DNA of 64,000 nt from Candidatus Dadabacteria bacterium (GCA_022827275.1 JAJDTG010000020.1:62001-126000); one strand, 5' to 3'; positions 19,375 through 27,892 are shown, counted from the first letter of the stretch. Notes: generated by a model not told the origin, from the sequence alone. Translations and numbers: made by a program.

Positions 19375-20667
19375 TCATCCTCCTGGGCTCTGCCCGCCGC
19401 TTTTTTCCCTAAGCACCTTAAGGAATTCCCCCTTCGGCACCAGATAGAAAAATTTTCCCCAGTTTTTCATCACACCCGCGTGCCGCGAGGCGTCTTTTCC
19501 CTCTCCCCAGAAAAGGTCGACGCGCCGTGCCCCTTTTATAGCTCCTCCGCTGTCGTGGTTAACGACAAAGCGGGAAACCGGTTCCCACTGCGAGGGCTCG
19601 ACCGAAGAAGGGGTTTCGAAAACCGGTCTCTCAAACTCCATGAACGCCAGAGCCCCTCTGGGGAAAAAAGCCTTGTCGGTGGCTATGGTCCTGCCGTCGA
19701 CAACTTCTGTTCCGAAAGAAGTCTCGGGTTTGCCCGGAAGTCCGCGGAAGAAGATGTAACTCGGGTTTTTGTAAAGGATATTCATCCTCTCCGCGTAGGA
19801 GAGGGATCTCAGGTGGTTTTCTATGGCCCAGAGGCTCATTTTTTCCTTCGGAATCCACTCGAAGAGAAATTTCCCTATTGCTACGTAATCGTGTCCGTTC
19901 TGGGCGGCGTAACCAACAATCCGCTCCTCCCCGTCCGCGAACCTTATTTTACCCGAGCCCTGTATCTGGAGAAAAAACGCGTCGACAGAGTCTACCCACG
20001 CGATCTCGAGCCTCTTCCCCCTGAGCCTTCCCCCGGAGTCTATCTCGCTTCGCGAGTAATAGGGAACCAGTTCGGAGGTTCTGCCATGACCTCCGGAGGC
20101 GACCCTGCCGTAAAGGGTCTGAAGCTTTCCCCGGGCAATCTTGTCGTCCTCGAGAAACGAAAATCTCTCGAACCGCTCGACGAACCTGTCTATCCTCAAG
20201 CGCACCAGGTCGTCGGGAATCCCATAGAGCGGCTGGGTGTGCTGCGGTGTCCTAGTCCGGGAAGCGGAAAGCACCGGGGAGAAGTAAGAGGTTATAAAAA
20301 CCTTGCCCCAAGGTTTTCCCGGAAAGCCGTAGAAATCGAAATTCTTCCTTACGTCCTTTATGAAATCATCCTTGGTAACGCCCGCTTCAAGCCTGTCGAG
20401 AAGATAACCGAGTGCGAGCGCGTAGTCCCCCGCGGAGACGGCTTTCTGTCCGAAAACGAGCTGGGAATCTTTTTTCTGCGAAAGTTTCTCGACGCTTGCG
20501 CCGATGGATTCCTTCAGTCCCTTAGGGAAAAGGTCGTCGTCCATCTCGGGGAACACGGGAACCTCCCGCATGGACTCGGGGCCCGGAATCTCTGGGGGTC
20601 TTTCACAGGAAAGGTAGAGAAAGAGCGAAAAGACAGCCAAGAGAATCCCTGCGGTTTTTTGATCCAT
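19375..20667 (-). CDS. mltA: Membrane-bound lytic murein transglycosylase A (lipoprotein)
   Basis: Cleaves peptidoglycan glycan strands, giving 1,6-anhydromuropeptides, at the inner face of the outer membrane. The N-terminus has a lipoprotein signal peptide with a lipobox ending LYLSC at residue 20. The MltA domain follows (VFITSYFSPVLSASRTRT, QIQGSGKIRFADG, NGHDYVAIG), and the C-terminal 3D domain has the acidic motif NHDSGGAIKGARRVDLFWG. Its 430 aa is slightly longer than E. coli MltA. The ATG at 20667 immediately precedes the signal peptide. It lies next to a foreign-looking AT-rich cassette. Confidence 0.92.
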   Translation of the reverse strand: MDQKTAGILLAVFSLFLYLSCERPPEIPGPESMREVPVFPEMDDDLFPKGLKESIGASVEKLSQKKDSQLVFGQKAVSAGDYALALGYLLDRLEAGVTKDDFIKDVRKNFDFYGFPGKPWGKVFITSYFSPVLSASRTRTPQHTQPLYGIPDDLVRLRIDRFVERFERFSFLEDDKIARGKLQTLYGRVASGGHGRTSELVPYYSRSEIDSGGRLRGKRLEIAWVDSVDAFFLQIQGSGKIRFADGEERIVGYAAQNGHDYVAIGKFLFEWIPKEKMSLWAIENHLRSLSYAERMNILYKNPSYIFFRGLPGKPETSFGTEVVDGRTIATDKAFFPRGALAFMEFERPVFETPSSVEPSQWEPVSRFVVNHDSGGAIKGARRVDLFWGEGKDASRHAGVMKNWGKFFYLVPKGEFLKVLREKSGGQSPGG

Positions 20668-20693
20668 TTCAACCTGTCAGCTTGTCTTAAGAC

Positions 20694-21812
20694 TCATGCC
20701 GTGTACTTGACTGCCTGTTCGTTGCCTCGAATTTTTAAAGAGCCCTCTCTATCAGCACGGACTTGGATATGACCAATTTTATTCTTAATTACGGAGCGCC
20801 CTCTAGCAACACTATCCATTTCCCGTTCTACCATTCTGTCCCGTTTAGAAGACTTAGGAGCCCTTGATTTCCTGCTTACCCAGAATTCAGACGCCAATCC
20901 CCGAATTCTCTCTATATCTTGTTCCGTTGGCAACCCTCTACCACGATAAAATGGTGTCGTGATTGCCAGAGGTTTATTATCAAGTAAAAGACTCCAAACA
21001 TAATCATTATGCCCGTTAGCACTACCGTGATGAGGAACTTTAAATAACTCTGCTGGTTCAAGGCTTAGGGTTTCTTGCATTCCACTATTTATGATGGCAG
21101 ACCAGCCAGTGTTTGGATTTCCGGTTTCCTCAAGATCAGAACCGAATATTGCACTAAAGGGACCAAACTCAAAATACATCACAACCGCGTTTAGATTCTC
21201 AGATTGCCCGATAACGTGCCTGTTTCTGGAATCACCAACATTTGGAATCAGTTCGAAAAGATTAGCTGTAGATTGAGTAACTGCTTGGGGGCTTGGCGAT
21301 AAAGCCAATAATCTTATTTTAAGTGGAGTGGTTTTTTGGCAAATAGTGTGGCTAGCTTGAACCGGATTCGCCCTTGAGTACTCTTCTCGACTACGCAAGT
21401 ATTCTATAATTTGCCCAAACTCTCTAATTTCTGTATCGGTGGAGGCAAAAGGATCTTTTTTATAAAGCTTGCTTAGTCTAATCGCTTCTTTTTTCAGAAG
21501 AGCAGCAGAAAAATAAATTTGTGCACTGTTGCACTCGTTAACAAGATCAAAGGCACCGTCAATGTGATCTTTGTGCCAATGAGTGATCAGTATACCTTCA
21601 ACCTGGGTTGATACTTCTACTCCAAGTTCCTCTAGATATTTAATTGCAATTGGTTTCTTAGTCGAAGGACAACGACAACTATCTATGACAAACCATTTGT
21701 CAGCGCCAAGATGTATGACGATACATTCTCCGATTCCAGGGCCAAACAATGAAACTTCTGAAACATCTTTCGCTGGTTTTTCGCCGCTAATCACCCTTAA
21801 AAAATTTCGCAT
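20694..21812 (-). CDS. ComEC-like metallo-beta-lactamase-fold hydrolase (cassette gene 3)
   Basis: A 372-aa MBL-fold protein. The fold opens SLFGPGIGECIVIHLGADKW, with the metal motif ITHWHKDHIDG (HxHxDH) near residue 80, a later IFGSDLEETG and a PHHGSANGHND segment like the HHGS motif of the ComEC/Rec2 MBL domain, so a nuclease or phosphodiesterase role is plausible. There is no membrane segment. The ORF opens with a TTG at 21842, but the ATG at 21812 has GGAAG just upstream and overlaps the previous gene by 26 bases. A GTG at 21794 is also possible. It is the last gene of a three-gene AT-rich operon inserted beside mltA. The biological target is unknown; conflict or defence is an inference. 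Confidence 0.8.
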   Translation of the reverse strand: MRNFLRVISGEKPAKDVSEVSLFGPGIGECIVIHLGADKWFVIDSCRCPSTKKPIAIKYLEELGVEVSTQVEGILITHWHKDHIDGAFDLVNECNSAQIYFSAALLKKEAIRLSKLYKKDPFASTDTEIREFGQIIEYLRSREEYSRANPVQASHTICQKTTPLKIRLLALSPSPQAVTQSTANLFELIPNVGDSRNRHVIGQSENLNAVVMYFEFGPFSAIFGSDLEETGNPNTGWSAIINSGMQETLSLEPAELFKVPHHGSANGHNDYVWSLLLDNKPLAITTPFYRGRGLPTEQDIERIRGLASEFWVSRKSRAPKSSKRDRMVEREMDSVARGRSVIKNKIGHIQVRADREGSLKIRGNEQAVKYTA

Positions 21813-22311
21813 ATTCTTCCGCAATTTTCTTAGAAGATTCAAGTTCGTCTTTTGTCCATTGCGGTAATCTTCGGAATCTTATTATAGAAAATCTCTGCCT
21901 TGAGATCTTGTGACCTTGTTTGTAACCGATATGCCAGTAAAATTGTGCCCCTAATTCAACAAGATAAAGTTCCCTTTCATCAATCTCATTAATGTCGAAT
22001 GCGATTTCTTCATCAGGCTTCGAAGAGTCAGTAATATCAGAAATTCTAGCGGTTATTCCATACTCTCCAATATTCGTAACAAAGCCAGCAAAGATTTGCC
22101 TTACATCCTCCACAAGATTTTGTTCTTGTGATAAAGGAGTAATTACCCGCGGCAACTCTTTTTTGACTTTTTCTTCTATGAATGCACTGGACTTTGTATC
22201 TTGATCATCAATTGAAACAGTATCTTCAGGTACAGTCGTTTTATAACCCTTAGTTGGTTCTTCGAATTCTCCGAAAACCAAGTCGCTGATTTCAAGAGCC
22301 AAGTTGTTCAT
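21787..22311 (-). CDS. Unknown protein, cassette gene 2
   Basis: A 174-aa protein I cannot assign. Residues 1-65 are low-complexity and acidic with little predicted structure. The rest looks like a beta-rich domain (IFAGFVTNIGEYGITARISDI, then EIAFDINEIDERELYLVELGAQFYWHIGY) followed by RFRRLPQWTKDELES and a C-terminal helix. It begins three bases after gene 1 ends and its 3' end overlaps gene 3, so the three are translationally linked. AAA, TTA and ATT codons are far more frequent than in flanking housekeeping genes. It may be an adaptor or sensor for the hydrolase, which is conjecture. Confidence 0.65.
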   Translation of the reverse strand: MNNLALEISDLVFGEFEEPTKGYKTTVPEDTVSIDDQDTKSSAFIEEKVKKELPRVITPLSQEQNLVEDVRQIFAGFVTNIGEYGITARISDITDSSKPDEEIAFDINEIDERELYLVELGAQFYWHIGYKQGHKISRQRFSIIRFRRLPQWTKDELESSKKIAEEYAKFFKGD

Positions 22312-22314
22312 TTT

Positions 22315-23004
22315 TCAACCCTCTAATTGATTATTCATCATGTTCTCGATCAGTTGCTCCGCTATCGGTAAAGACTTTTTCCAATGTTCTGAAAGAATCT
22401 TCATTGCTTCCGGCGTTTCCACTTGGTCGAGCTCAACGTGATTATTTATACTGAAAGCGAGTGTTCTATCTTCAGAACTCGCAACCTCGATTTTAGGACG
22501 AAGAAAGCCATTTAGCTCATCAGGCCTAGGAAAATGCATCGTTATTGACCAAAGACCTATCTCTTTTTCCTGATCATCCGTTAATTCAGACTGCAAATAT
22601 AAGCAAGCTTCCTTCCAAGGTGAAATAGGTGCAAAATTTTTGCCGAAATTTCTCCAAGATCCCTGATCTCTTAAATGAATAGTAGCTGAATAGTTCATGC
22701 CAAGCTTTTCCAGTGGCGTTTCTGGTAATCTAACAAATATATTTGTTACTAGATCAGCTAACGCAAGATTATTGCTAGCTAGAGTTGACTCCAAAATAAA
22801 TCTGTTGATATAAACGGTTAAAGTTCGACTATCGGGCAGATGTATTTGAGTAAAATCTGGTACACAGATTATTGACTCATCATTATAATTCCAAGAATCT
22901 ACAATCTGGCGATTTATAAGCCATTCCGGATGAAAAATTCTTGGATTAAAGCTACCTAATAAAACTATAGAAGCTTTATCCCCTACGACTTCCCATTTTT
23001 TCAT
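22315..23004 (-). CDS. Unknown protein, cassette gene 1 (faintly TIGR04255-like)
   Basis: A 229-aa protein without a domain I can name with confidence. The N-terminal layout SIVLLGSFNPRIFHPEWLI, then VPDFTQIHLPDSRTLTVYINRF and FVRLPETPLEKLGMNYSATI recalls the sporadically distributed TIGR04255-type proteins, but the match is from memory and weak. There are no signal peptide or membrane segments. It is the first gene of the AT-rich operon. A promoter (TTGAAA, 17 bases, TAGAAT) lies 27 bases before the start and AAGG precedes the ATG. The composition is clearly unlike the flanking genes. Confidence 0.65.
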   Translation of the reverse strand: MKKWEVVGDKASIVLLGSFNPRIFHPEWLINRQIVDSWNYNDESIICVPDFTQIHLPDSRTLTVYINRFILESTLASNNLALADLVTNIFVRLPETPLEKLGMNYSATIHLRDQGSWRNFGKNFAPISPWKEACLYLQSELTDDQEKEIGLWSITMHFPRPDELNGFLRPKIEVASSEDRTLAFSINNHVELDQVETPEAMKILSEHWKKSLPIAEQLIENMMNNQLEG

Positions 23005-23030
23005 GTTTTTCGCCTTTACTTGCTCGGCTA

Positions 23031-23059
23031 ATTCTATTTAACAAAAATTCCCATTTCAA
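23031..23059 (-). promoter_or_regulatory. Promoter of the three-gene MBL cassette
   Basis: Read on the minus strand, TTGAAA and TAGAAT are separated by exactly 17 bases, 27 bases before the first cassette gene. The remaining 200 bases up to the ROK kinase gene are AT-rich and contain a 6-bp inverted repeat (AAATAT/ATATTT) but no gene. Confidence 0.6.
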
Positions 23060-23262
23060 GAAAAATCTATACGTAGTTTACGGATTTCCGGCGCTAATTG
23101 GTAACAGTGGTACTGTCTCGCACGGAAACACATTTAAAAATATCTCTAAAAAATATTTAATTTCATAATATTAACGTAAAACGGCAATTACGGGGTAAAA
23201 TAAAAGTTCTTGAACAACTTGGCTAAAACCTCCCGCAGTTTTTCACAATTTAGAAACAAAAA

Positions 23263-24207
23263 ATGAAGCGGAAATTCCTTGGCATAGACATAGGGGGAAC
23301 CAACATCAGGGGAAAAATCATCTCCGAGGAGGGAAACACGCTCGGGGAGAGAAAAACCCTCTCGGACGCCCGTATGGGCATTTCCAGGCTCATGGAGAAC
23401 TTGGCCGGCCTCATAGAAGGATTCGCCGGGGAGGGGATATCCGCAATCGGGATAGGAATACCGGGAACCGTTGACCGCGCAAGCGGCACCCTCGTCCAGG
23501 CTCCAAATATAGCCAACACCAGAAATTTCCCTTTTACAGAAATCCTTTCGGAGAAAATCGGATCCGCAACGCCCGTTTTTATAGAAAACGACGCTTCCTG
23601 CGCGGCTCTCGGAGAATACCGTGCGGGGGCGGGCAGAGGCTCAAACTCGATAGTGATGATAACCCTGGGAACCGGATTCGGGGGCGGAATAATCCTAGAC
23701 GGCAGGCTCTGGTCGGGGGAAAACGGCTTTGCCGGAGAGGTGGGGCACATGACGATTAACCCGTCAGGACCCCTCTGCGCCTGCGGAGCGAGGGGCTGCA
23801 TTGAAACCTACGTTTCGCAGGTGGCGATAAAAAGAATCGTCAGCGAGCACGCAGAACTCAGTGAAAAGCTCGCCGGCACCGAAGAATCGGCCCTCCCTGA
23901 GAGCCTGGCGGAACTTGCGCGCGAAAAAGACCAAGCAGCCATATCGGTATGGAACGGTTTCGGGGCGAACCTCGGGGTGGGAATATCAATTCTCGTAAAC
24001 ATCCTGGACGTAAAAACGGTGGTAGTGGGCGGGGGGCTTTCGGGGGCCTGGGAACTTTTTATCGGGAAAACGCTTGAGGAAGCTGAAAGAAGGTGTCTTG
24101 GGGGAATGCAAAGGGGACTTCAGGTAAAAAGAGCTGCTCTGGGAGACGATGCGGGGGTGCTGGGAGCGTGCTACGTGGCCGAAACCGGGCTCGGGGAGAG
24201 CTGCTAG
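23263..24207 (+). CDS. ROK-family sugar kinase (glucokinase-like)
   Basis: A 314-aa member of the ROK family, probably phosphorylating glucose or an amino sugar. The N-terminal ATP phosphate motif is LGIDIGGTNIRGKIIS. The substrate region has IGIGIPGTVD and FIENDASCAALGEY with the catalytic aspartate. The second phosphate motif is TLGTGFGGGIILDGRLW, followed by GEVGHMTI and the ROK zinc motif CACGARGCIETY. Glucokinase versus N-acetylmannosamine or other sugar specificity cannot be settled. The ATG at 23263 is the natural start, although no strong ribosome binding site is visible. Confidence 0.9.
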   Translation: MKRKFLGIDIGGTNIRGKIISEEGNTLGERKTLSDARMGISRLMENLAGLIEGFAGEGISAIGIGIPGTVDRASGTLVQAPNIANTRNFPFTEILSEKIGSATPVFIENDASCAALGEYRAGAGRGSNSIVMITLGTGFGGGIILDGRLWSGENGFAGEVGHMTINPSGPLCACGARGCIETYVSQVAIKRIVSEHAELSEKLAGTEESALPESLAELAREKDQAAISVWNGFGANLGVGISILVNILDVKTVVVGGGLSGAWELFIGKTLEEAERRCLGGMQRGLQVKRAALGDDAGVLGACYVAETGLGESC

Positions 24208-24304
24208 TACGGCATTGCATATAAGTCCCAAGATTTTTTTCTGCCAGACAATTTGTAACAGCGTCCACAATCTGACAACTTCATGAGTTCCGAAGCAAAC
24301 TGCT

Positions 24305-24652
24305 TTAATCAGGCCCGGCAACTGATTTTAAGTAGCCCTTAATCCTGCTAAAGTCTTCGTTTTTTTTATTTCCCTTGTAATAGATTTCAATGAATTCAAT
24401 CTTCTCTTCGTATTCAACATATGCGTAAATAATTCGAAGAGACCTGTTACGAAGAGAGCGACACGCCATACGCGCTTTTACTATTTTGACAACTTCAGTT
24501 GAATGGATAACTGTAAAATTCTTTCCGAAACCAGCAGGAGAAATTGAAAGAACCTGTTTGAATGTTTCTAAATCGCCGTCAAGAGTGCCGTATTTTTTAG
24601 AGAGTTTTTTTAATTCCCCCTTGAATTCAGGCAGGGAATTAAAGTTCTTCAT
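24305..24652 (-). CDS. RelE/ParE-fold toxin of a Panacea toxin-antitoxin pair
   Basis: A 115-aa basic protein with the layout of RelE-superfamily mRNA-interferase-like toxins: helical N-terminus (LPEFKGELKKLSKKYGTLDGDLETFKQVL), a strand segment with basic residues (VKARMACRSLRNRSLRIIYAYVEYEEKIEFIEIYYKGNK) and a C-terminal helix. Its start overlaps the end of the upstream antitoxin gene by 14 bases, the usual coupling of type II modules. The target is not determinable. The gene lies downstream of an HTH plus Panacea-domain antitoxin and converges on the ROK kinase gene. Confidence 0.8.
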   Translation of the reverse strand: MKNFNSLPEFKGELKKLSKKYGTLDGDLETFKQVLSISPAGFGKNFTVIHSTEVVKIVKARMACRSLRNRSLRIIYAYVEYEEKIEFIEIYYKGNKKNEDFSRIKGYLKSVAGPD

Positions 24653-25418
24653 ATTCTCTGACGGAAGTCAGTCCAGGACGGTAGAACACATGTTCATACT
24701 CAAGGTGCTCCTTGTCTTCGGCCGCAATCCAAGGAGTATCAAGATGCGACAATTCGCTGATTTGCGTAGCAGTCATATGGCCTAACCTCCGTATTTCCCA
24801 GTTGATATGTTCAAGTTCTTTGGATGAAAGAGACGATAGATCCAGTTCCTTTGAATTGACTAAGTATTTCACTTGGTCATAGTTGTGGAACTTGGCTTTT
24901 ACTTCTTTGATCTTATTTTCTTCCTCAAGTTCTTCAATGATTCTGGCGAACATTAGAGGGCTGGGTCCATAAGTATTTTTAATATACTTCGCACCGATTA
25001 GCTGCTCCTCGTATTTTTCATAGTAATCAAAGTCAATAAAATAGAGAATCTTATAAAGCACTGTCTGGCCTATATTTGGTTGGGCACCTATTTGAGCCAG
25101 AATATACAAAAGAACCTGTTTGAACTTCTCTGCTTTTTCCTGAGGAACGCTGATACGGACATTGTGTTTTTCAGCTGGTTTTTTCTTCCCTGATTTTTTA
25201 ATCTCAATATCTGGAGACGGCTGTTCCTCCTCATTAAGAAAATCCTCAAGAGACATGTCAAAAACTTCAGCGAGTTTTCTGGCTTCACTTACCTTAAGCT
25301 CACGCTTTCCAAGCTCAATCTGCACGTAAGTGGCACGAGATACACCGAGTTCTGAAGCAAGCTCTCCCTGCCCAATACGGCGCTTTTTCCGTTGTTCACG
25401 TATGAAATTTCCAAGCAT
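24639..25418 (-). CDS. HTH plus Panacea (DUF4065) antitoxin
   Basis: A 259-aa protein with two domains. Residues 1-60 are an XRE helix-turn-helix (QGELASELGVSRATYVQIELGKRELKVSEARKLAEVF). After a Lys-rich linker, residues 100-235 form a Panacea/DUF4065 domain (KFKQVLLYILAQIG, TVLYKILYFIDFDYYEKY, YIKNTYGPSPLMFARIIEELEE). Panacea is known as a promiscuous antitoxin domain that neutralises unrelated toxins. The order antitoxin then RelE-like toxin, with a 14-base overlap, and a perfect inverted repeat over the -35 box strongly suggest an autoregulated toxin-antitoxin module. Confidence 0.88.
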   Translation of the reverse strand: MLGNFIREQRKKRRIGQGELASELGVSRATYVQIELGKRELKVSEARKLAEVFDMSLEDFLNEEEQPSPDIEIKKSGKKKPAEKHNVRISVPQEKAEKFKQVLLYILAQIGAQPNIGQTVLYKILYFIDFDYYEKYEEQLIGAKYIKNTYGPSPLMFARIIEELEEENKIKEVKAKFHNYDQVKYLVNSKELDLSSLSSKELEHINWEIRRLGHMTATQISELSHLDTPWIAAEDKEHLEYEHVFYRPGLTSVREYEEL

Positions 25419-25458
25419 TCTTTAGTCACCCCACGATAAAATCTCCTAACATCTCACT

Positions 25459-25488
25459 ATAATATAAAAATGTTTGTTTTTTTGTCAA
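25459..25488 (-). promoter_or_regulatory. Promoter of the Panacea toxin-antitoxin operon
   Basis: On the minus strand TTGACA (25483-25488) and TATTAT (25459-25464) are separated by 18 bases, about 40 bases before the antitoxin start. The -35 hexamer overlaps the inner edge of the inverted repeat at 25486-25521. Confidence 0.7.
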
Positions 25489-25521
25489 TAGAAATGTATG
25501 GAATTTAATACATTTCTATTG
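25486..25521. promoter_or_regulatory. 14-bp inverted-repeat operator over the -35 box
   Basis: The arms CAATAGAAATGTAT and ATACATTTCTATTG are perfect complements separated by eight bases. The repeat abuts the tilS stop and overlaps the -35 box of the toxin-antitoxin promoter. Neither strand shows a T-run after it, so it fits a repressor site better than a terminator. The HTH antitoxin is the obvious candidate binder. Confidence 0.7.
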
Positions 25522-25526
25522 CTATG

Positions 25527-26942
25527 CTAGGACTTCCGGGAATTTTTTATCGCAAGGTCAAGCAGCTTCTGCGAAGAGCCGCAAATCTTTAACCTGAGCC
25601 ACGGACCCTTCGTCTCATCCGCTTTGAACCTGTTATCCATCCTTAAACCACCCACCCAGATTATTCCATCGCGGGTTTCGAAAACCGGCACTTTTTTTCT
25701 AAGAAATCTCGGTATTTTCTCGTCGATGAAAAAGTCCTTAAGCTTCTTGGCCCCCCGCATTCCGAGCGGAACGAACCTGTCTCCCTCGGAAAAACTTCTG
25801 AGCGTTACGGGAAAATCGATTTTTTCGGGCGAAAAATACCCGACGTCGGCAGTGCCCCAGAGAGAGACGTCGTCTGTAAGCTCAACCGTGACCTCAAGAT
25901 CCTGGGAGACCTGGTGGGTTCCATGACTTTTTATCTCCGTCGGCGGAAACTCGCGGAACTTCTCCTCACGCACAAAAAAGAAAACCCCGTGTCCCGCGTG
26001 AAAAACGACTCGACCGGGAAGGTTGACCTCCGAAGAGGGCTCCCCGGAGCGCAGCACCTCGTCAATCGAGAAAAGATGATTGGCGGAAACCGAGTTCAGG
26101 TCTCCTTTTACGGCCAGAATCGATTTCCTCATCACCGAGAACCTGATTGCCGGGGGCTCGCGAAGAAGCTTTTCCGTGTCTCCGAGCACGCCCGCTGCAA
26201 CAACACGGGCAATTTTCCTGAATCTTTTCTCGGCTTCGGCAGAAATGAAATCCGCTTCCGCAGCACAGACCGCCGCCACTCGGGAGAGAACCTGCTCGAC
26301 GGCCGGATTATAGCTCTCAAGCAGGGGGATAAGCTCATTTCTTACCCTGTTTCTTAGAAATTCATCCGAACTGTTGGTCGAATCCTCCCTCCAGGGCTCT
26401 CCTTTTGACCGGAGGTACTCGATGGCTTCATGCTTTGTTACGTTTATGAGCGGACGTATTATGTTGCCGCTTGAGGGTCTTATCCCGGCAAGCCCCTGGG
26501 AACCGCTTCCTCTTATGAGCCTCATTATGACCGTCTCCGCCTGATCGTTAAGCGTGTGCGCCGTGGCTATCCTCTGGGCGGAATGTTTGGTCAGAATATC
26601 GTTGAAAAAGCCGTAGCGAAGCTCCCTGGCTGCGTCCTCGAGGGAGAGTCCGTGTTTTTTTCTGAAGCTCTCCGTGTCTACCTGCACGCACTCAAACGGA
26701 AATCCGAGGCGGCGGGCCGCTTCCCTGACGAACTCGGCGTCTTCATCCGACTCGGCGCCCCTTAACCCGTGATTGACGTGGGAAACGATCACATCCGTGC
26801 CCGGATAAAACTCCCGCAGGTCACAAAGAGCAAAGAGAAGCGCCATGGAGTCTGATCCCCCGGATACTCCCGCGACAACCACGTCCCCGGGAGCAATCAT
26901 CCCGAAGGAATCAACCGTTTTTCTTATCTTGCCCAGAAACAT
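25527..26942 (-). CDS. tilS: tRNA(Ile)-lysidine synthase
   Basis: Modifies C34 of tRNA-Ile(CAU) to lysidine so that it reads AUA codons. The N-terminal PP-loop ATP pyrophosphatase motif is VVAGVSGGSDSMALLFAL at about residue 25, followed by VSHVNHGLRGAESDEDAEFV, the helix FECVQVDTESFRKKHGLSLEDAARELRY and TAHTLNDQAETVIMRLIRGSGSQGLAGI. The C-terminal half carries the TilS substrate-binding region (SEGDRFVPLGMRGAKKLKDFFID). The 471-aa length is typical. The start overlaps the DUF502 gene by 32 bases and ends the pheT operon. Confidence 0.95.
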   Translation of the reverse strand: MFLGKIRKTVDSFGMIAPGDVVVAGVSGGSDSMALLFALCDLREFYPGTDVIVSHVNHGLRGAESDEDAEFVREAARRLGFPFECVQVDTESFRKKHGLSLEDAARELRYGFFNDILTKHSAQRIATAHTLNDQAETVIMRLIRGSGSQGLAGIRPSSGNIIRPLINVTKHEAIEYLRSKGEPWREDSTNSSDEFLRNRVRNELIPLLESYNPAVEQVLSRVAAVCAAEADFISAEAEKRFRKIARVVAAGVLGDTEKLLREPPAIRFSVMRKSILAVKGDLNSVSANHLFSIDEVLRSGEPSSEVNLPGRVVFHAGHGVFFFVREEKFREFPPTEIKSHGTHQVSQDLEVTVELTDDVSLWGTADVGYFSPEKIDFPVTLRSFSEGDRFVPLGMRGAKKLKDFFIDEKIPRFLRKKVPVFETRDGIIWVGGLRMDNRFKADETKGPWLRLKICGSSQKLLDLAIKNSRKS

Positions 26943-27612
26943 CGGAGTCGCTCTGAGAAATCCCGGCGGAAACTATAAGCCGAAACGCGTCTTCTACGGA
27001 AATATCCAGTTCCTGCAGGTCCTCTTCCGGAACCATAATGTAAATGCCGCTTGTCGGATTCGGCGTCGTGGGGACAAACAGGCTGACAAGCTTATGGTCC
27101 GTCGTGTTATGGCCTCTCCTTGGCTCCGTAACTCCCGTCACGAAAGCTATGGCATGAATCCCTTTTCTCGGGTATTCAACCATCACTACCCTACTCATGC
27201 TCTGCATCTGGGAGGTGAAAAAAAGCGTCTGCACGACCTGCTTCACGCTCACGTAGAAAGTTCTCGCAAGCGGAATCTTCGAGATAAGAGACTCGCCGAA
27301 CAGAAGCATCCTCCTGCCAACGAAGTTCCTGGTGACGGCTCCTAAGAAAATGATCAGCAGCAGCGTGGCCAGGATCCCTATGACGAAAGAGAGCCCCTGA
27401 AACACGTAAGGCGGAACGTCTATGAAGTGGCGGAGTATCCCGGCGGGGCCGGTGCTGAAAAAGAAAAGCATCCACTTTATCAGCTTGTAGAGGACGAAAA
27501 TGGTCACCCCGAAAGGGACGATAATCAGGATGCCGGCAATGAAGCTCTGCTTGAAAAAAGAGGATTGAGGAGGTTTTGAGTCTGGTATTTTAATCCCCCC
27601 GTTTCTGGTCAA
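26911..27612 (-). CDS. DUF502 family membrane protein
   Basis: A 233-aa protein with two membrane helices near the N-terminus (FIAGILIIVPFGVTIFVLYKLI and FVIGILATLLLIIFLGAVTRNFVG), then the DUF502 signature SLISKIPLARTFYVSVKQVVQTLF and VVMVEYPRKGIHAIAFVTG. The function of the family is unknown; it is conserved in many Gram-negative bacteria. The start is a TTG at 27612, with AGGA upstream, and overlaps the ihfA 3' end by 23 bases. Tight overlaps on both sides place it in one operon with pheT, ihfA and tilS. Confidence 0.88.
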   Translation of the reverse strand: MTRNGGIKIPDSKPPQSSFFKQSFIAGILIIVPFGVTIFVLYKLIKWMLFFFSTGPAGILRHFIDVPPYVFQGLSFVIGILATLLLIIFLGAVTRNFVGRRMLLFGESLISKIPLARTFYVSVKQVVQTLFFTSQMQSMSRVVMVEYPRKGIHAIAFVTGVTEPRRGHNTTDHKLVSLFVPTTPNPTSGIYIMVPEEDLQELDISVEDAFRLIVSAGISQSDSDVSGQDKKNG

Positions 27613-27877
27613 TCTTTTTCCTGAGAAACCTGCTCGGCTTGAAAACGACCGTGAGGCGGGAAGGTATGTCTACTTCCTCCCCGGTGGAAGGGTTTCTTCC
27701 TATCCGGGACTTCCTTCTCGTGACCCTGAAGGTCCCGAACCCCGGGAGTTTCACTTCTTCACCGGCTATAAGCTGCTCTCTCATCAAGTCGAAAAAGAAA
27801 TTTACTATTTCAGCGGATTCCCTTCTCGAAAACCCTATTTCCTCATACAAAACGCCTGCCAGATCCTTCTTTGTCAT
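27590..27877 (-). CDS. ihfA: Integration host factor subunit alpha-like HU-family DNA-bending protein
   Basis: A 95-aa HU/IHF protein. It has the dimerisation helices (KDLAGVLYEEIGFSRRESAEIVNFFFDLM), the strand motif EEVKLPGFGTFRVTRRKSRIGRNPSTGEEVDIP with the DNA-intercalating proline in RNPSTGE, and a C-terminal helix. Placement directly after pheT, as in E. coli pheST-ihfA, supports the alpha-subunit label over generic HU. It binds and bends DNA as a heterodimer or homodimer. Confidence 0.88.
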   Translation of the reverse strand: MTKKDLAGVLYEEIGFSRRESAEIVNFFFDLMREQLIAGEEVKLPGFGTFRVTRRKSRIGRNPSTGEEVDIPSRLTVVFKPSRFLRKKIDQKRGD

Positions 27878-27892
27878 GAAAAGCCCCCCTTT

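Noticed and set aside
19480-20772. Plus-strand 430-aa ORF opposite mltA
   Set aside because: It covers mltA exactly antisense. MltA has a signal peptide and family motifs, and this ORF has none.
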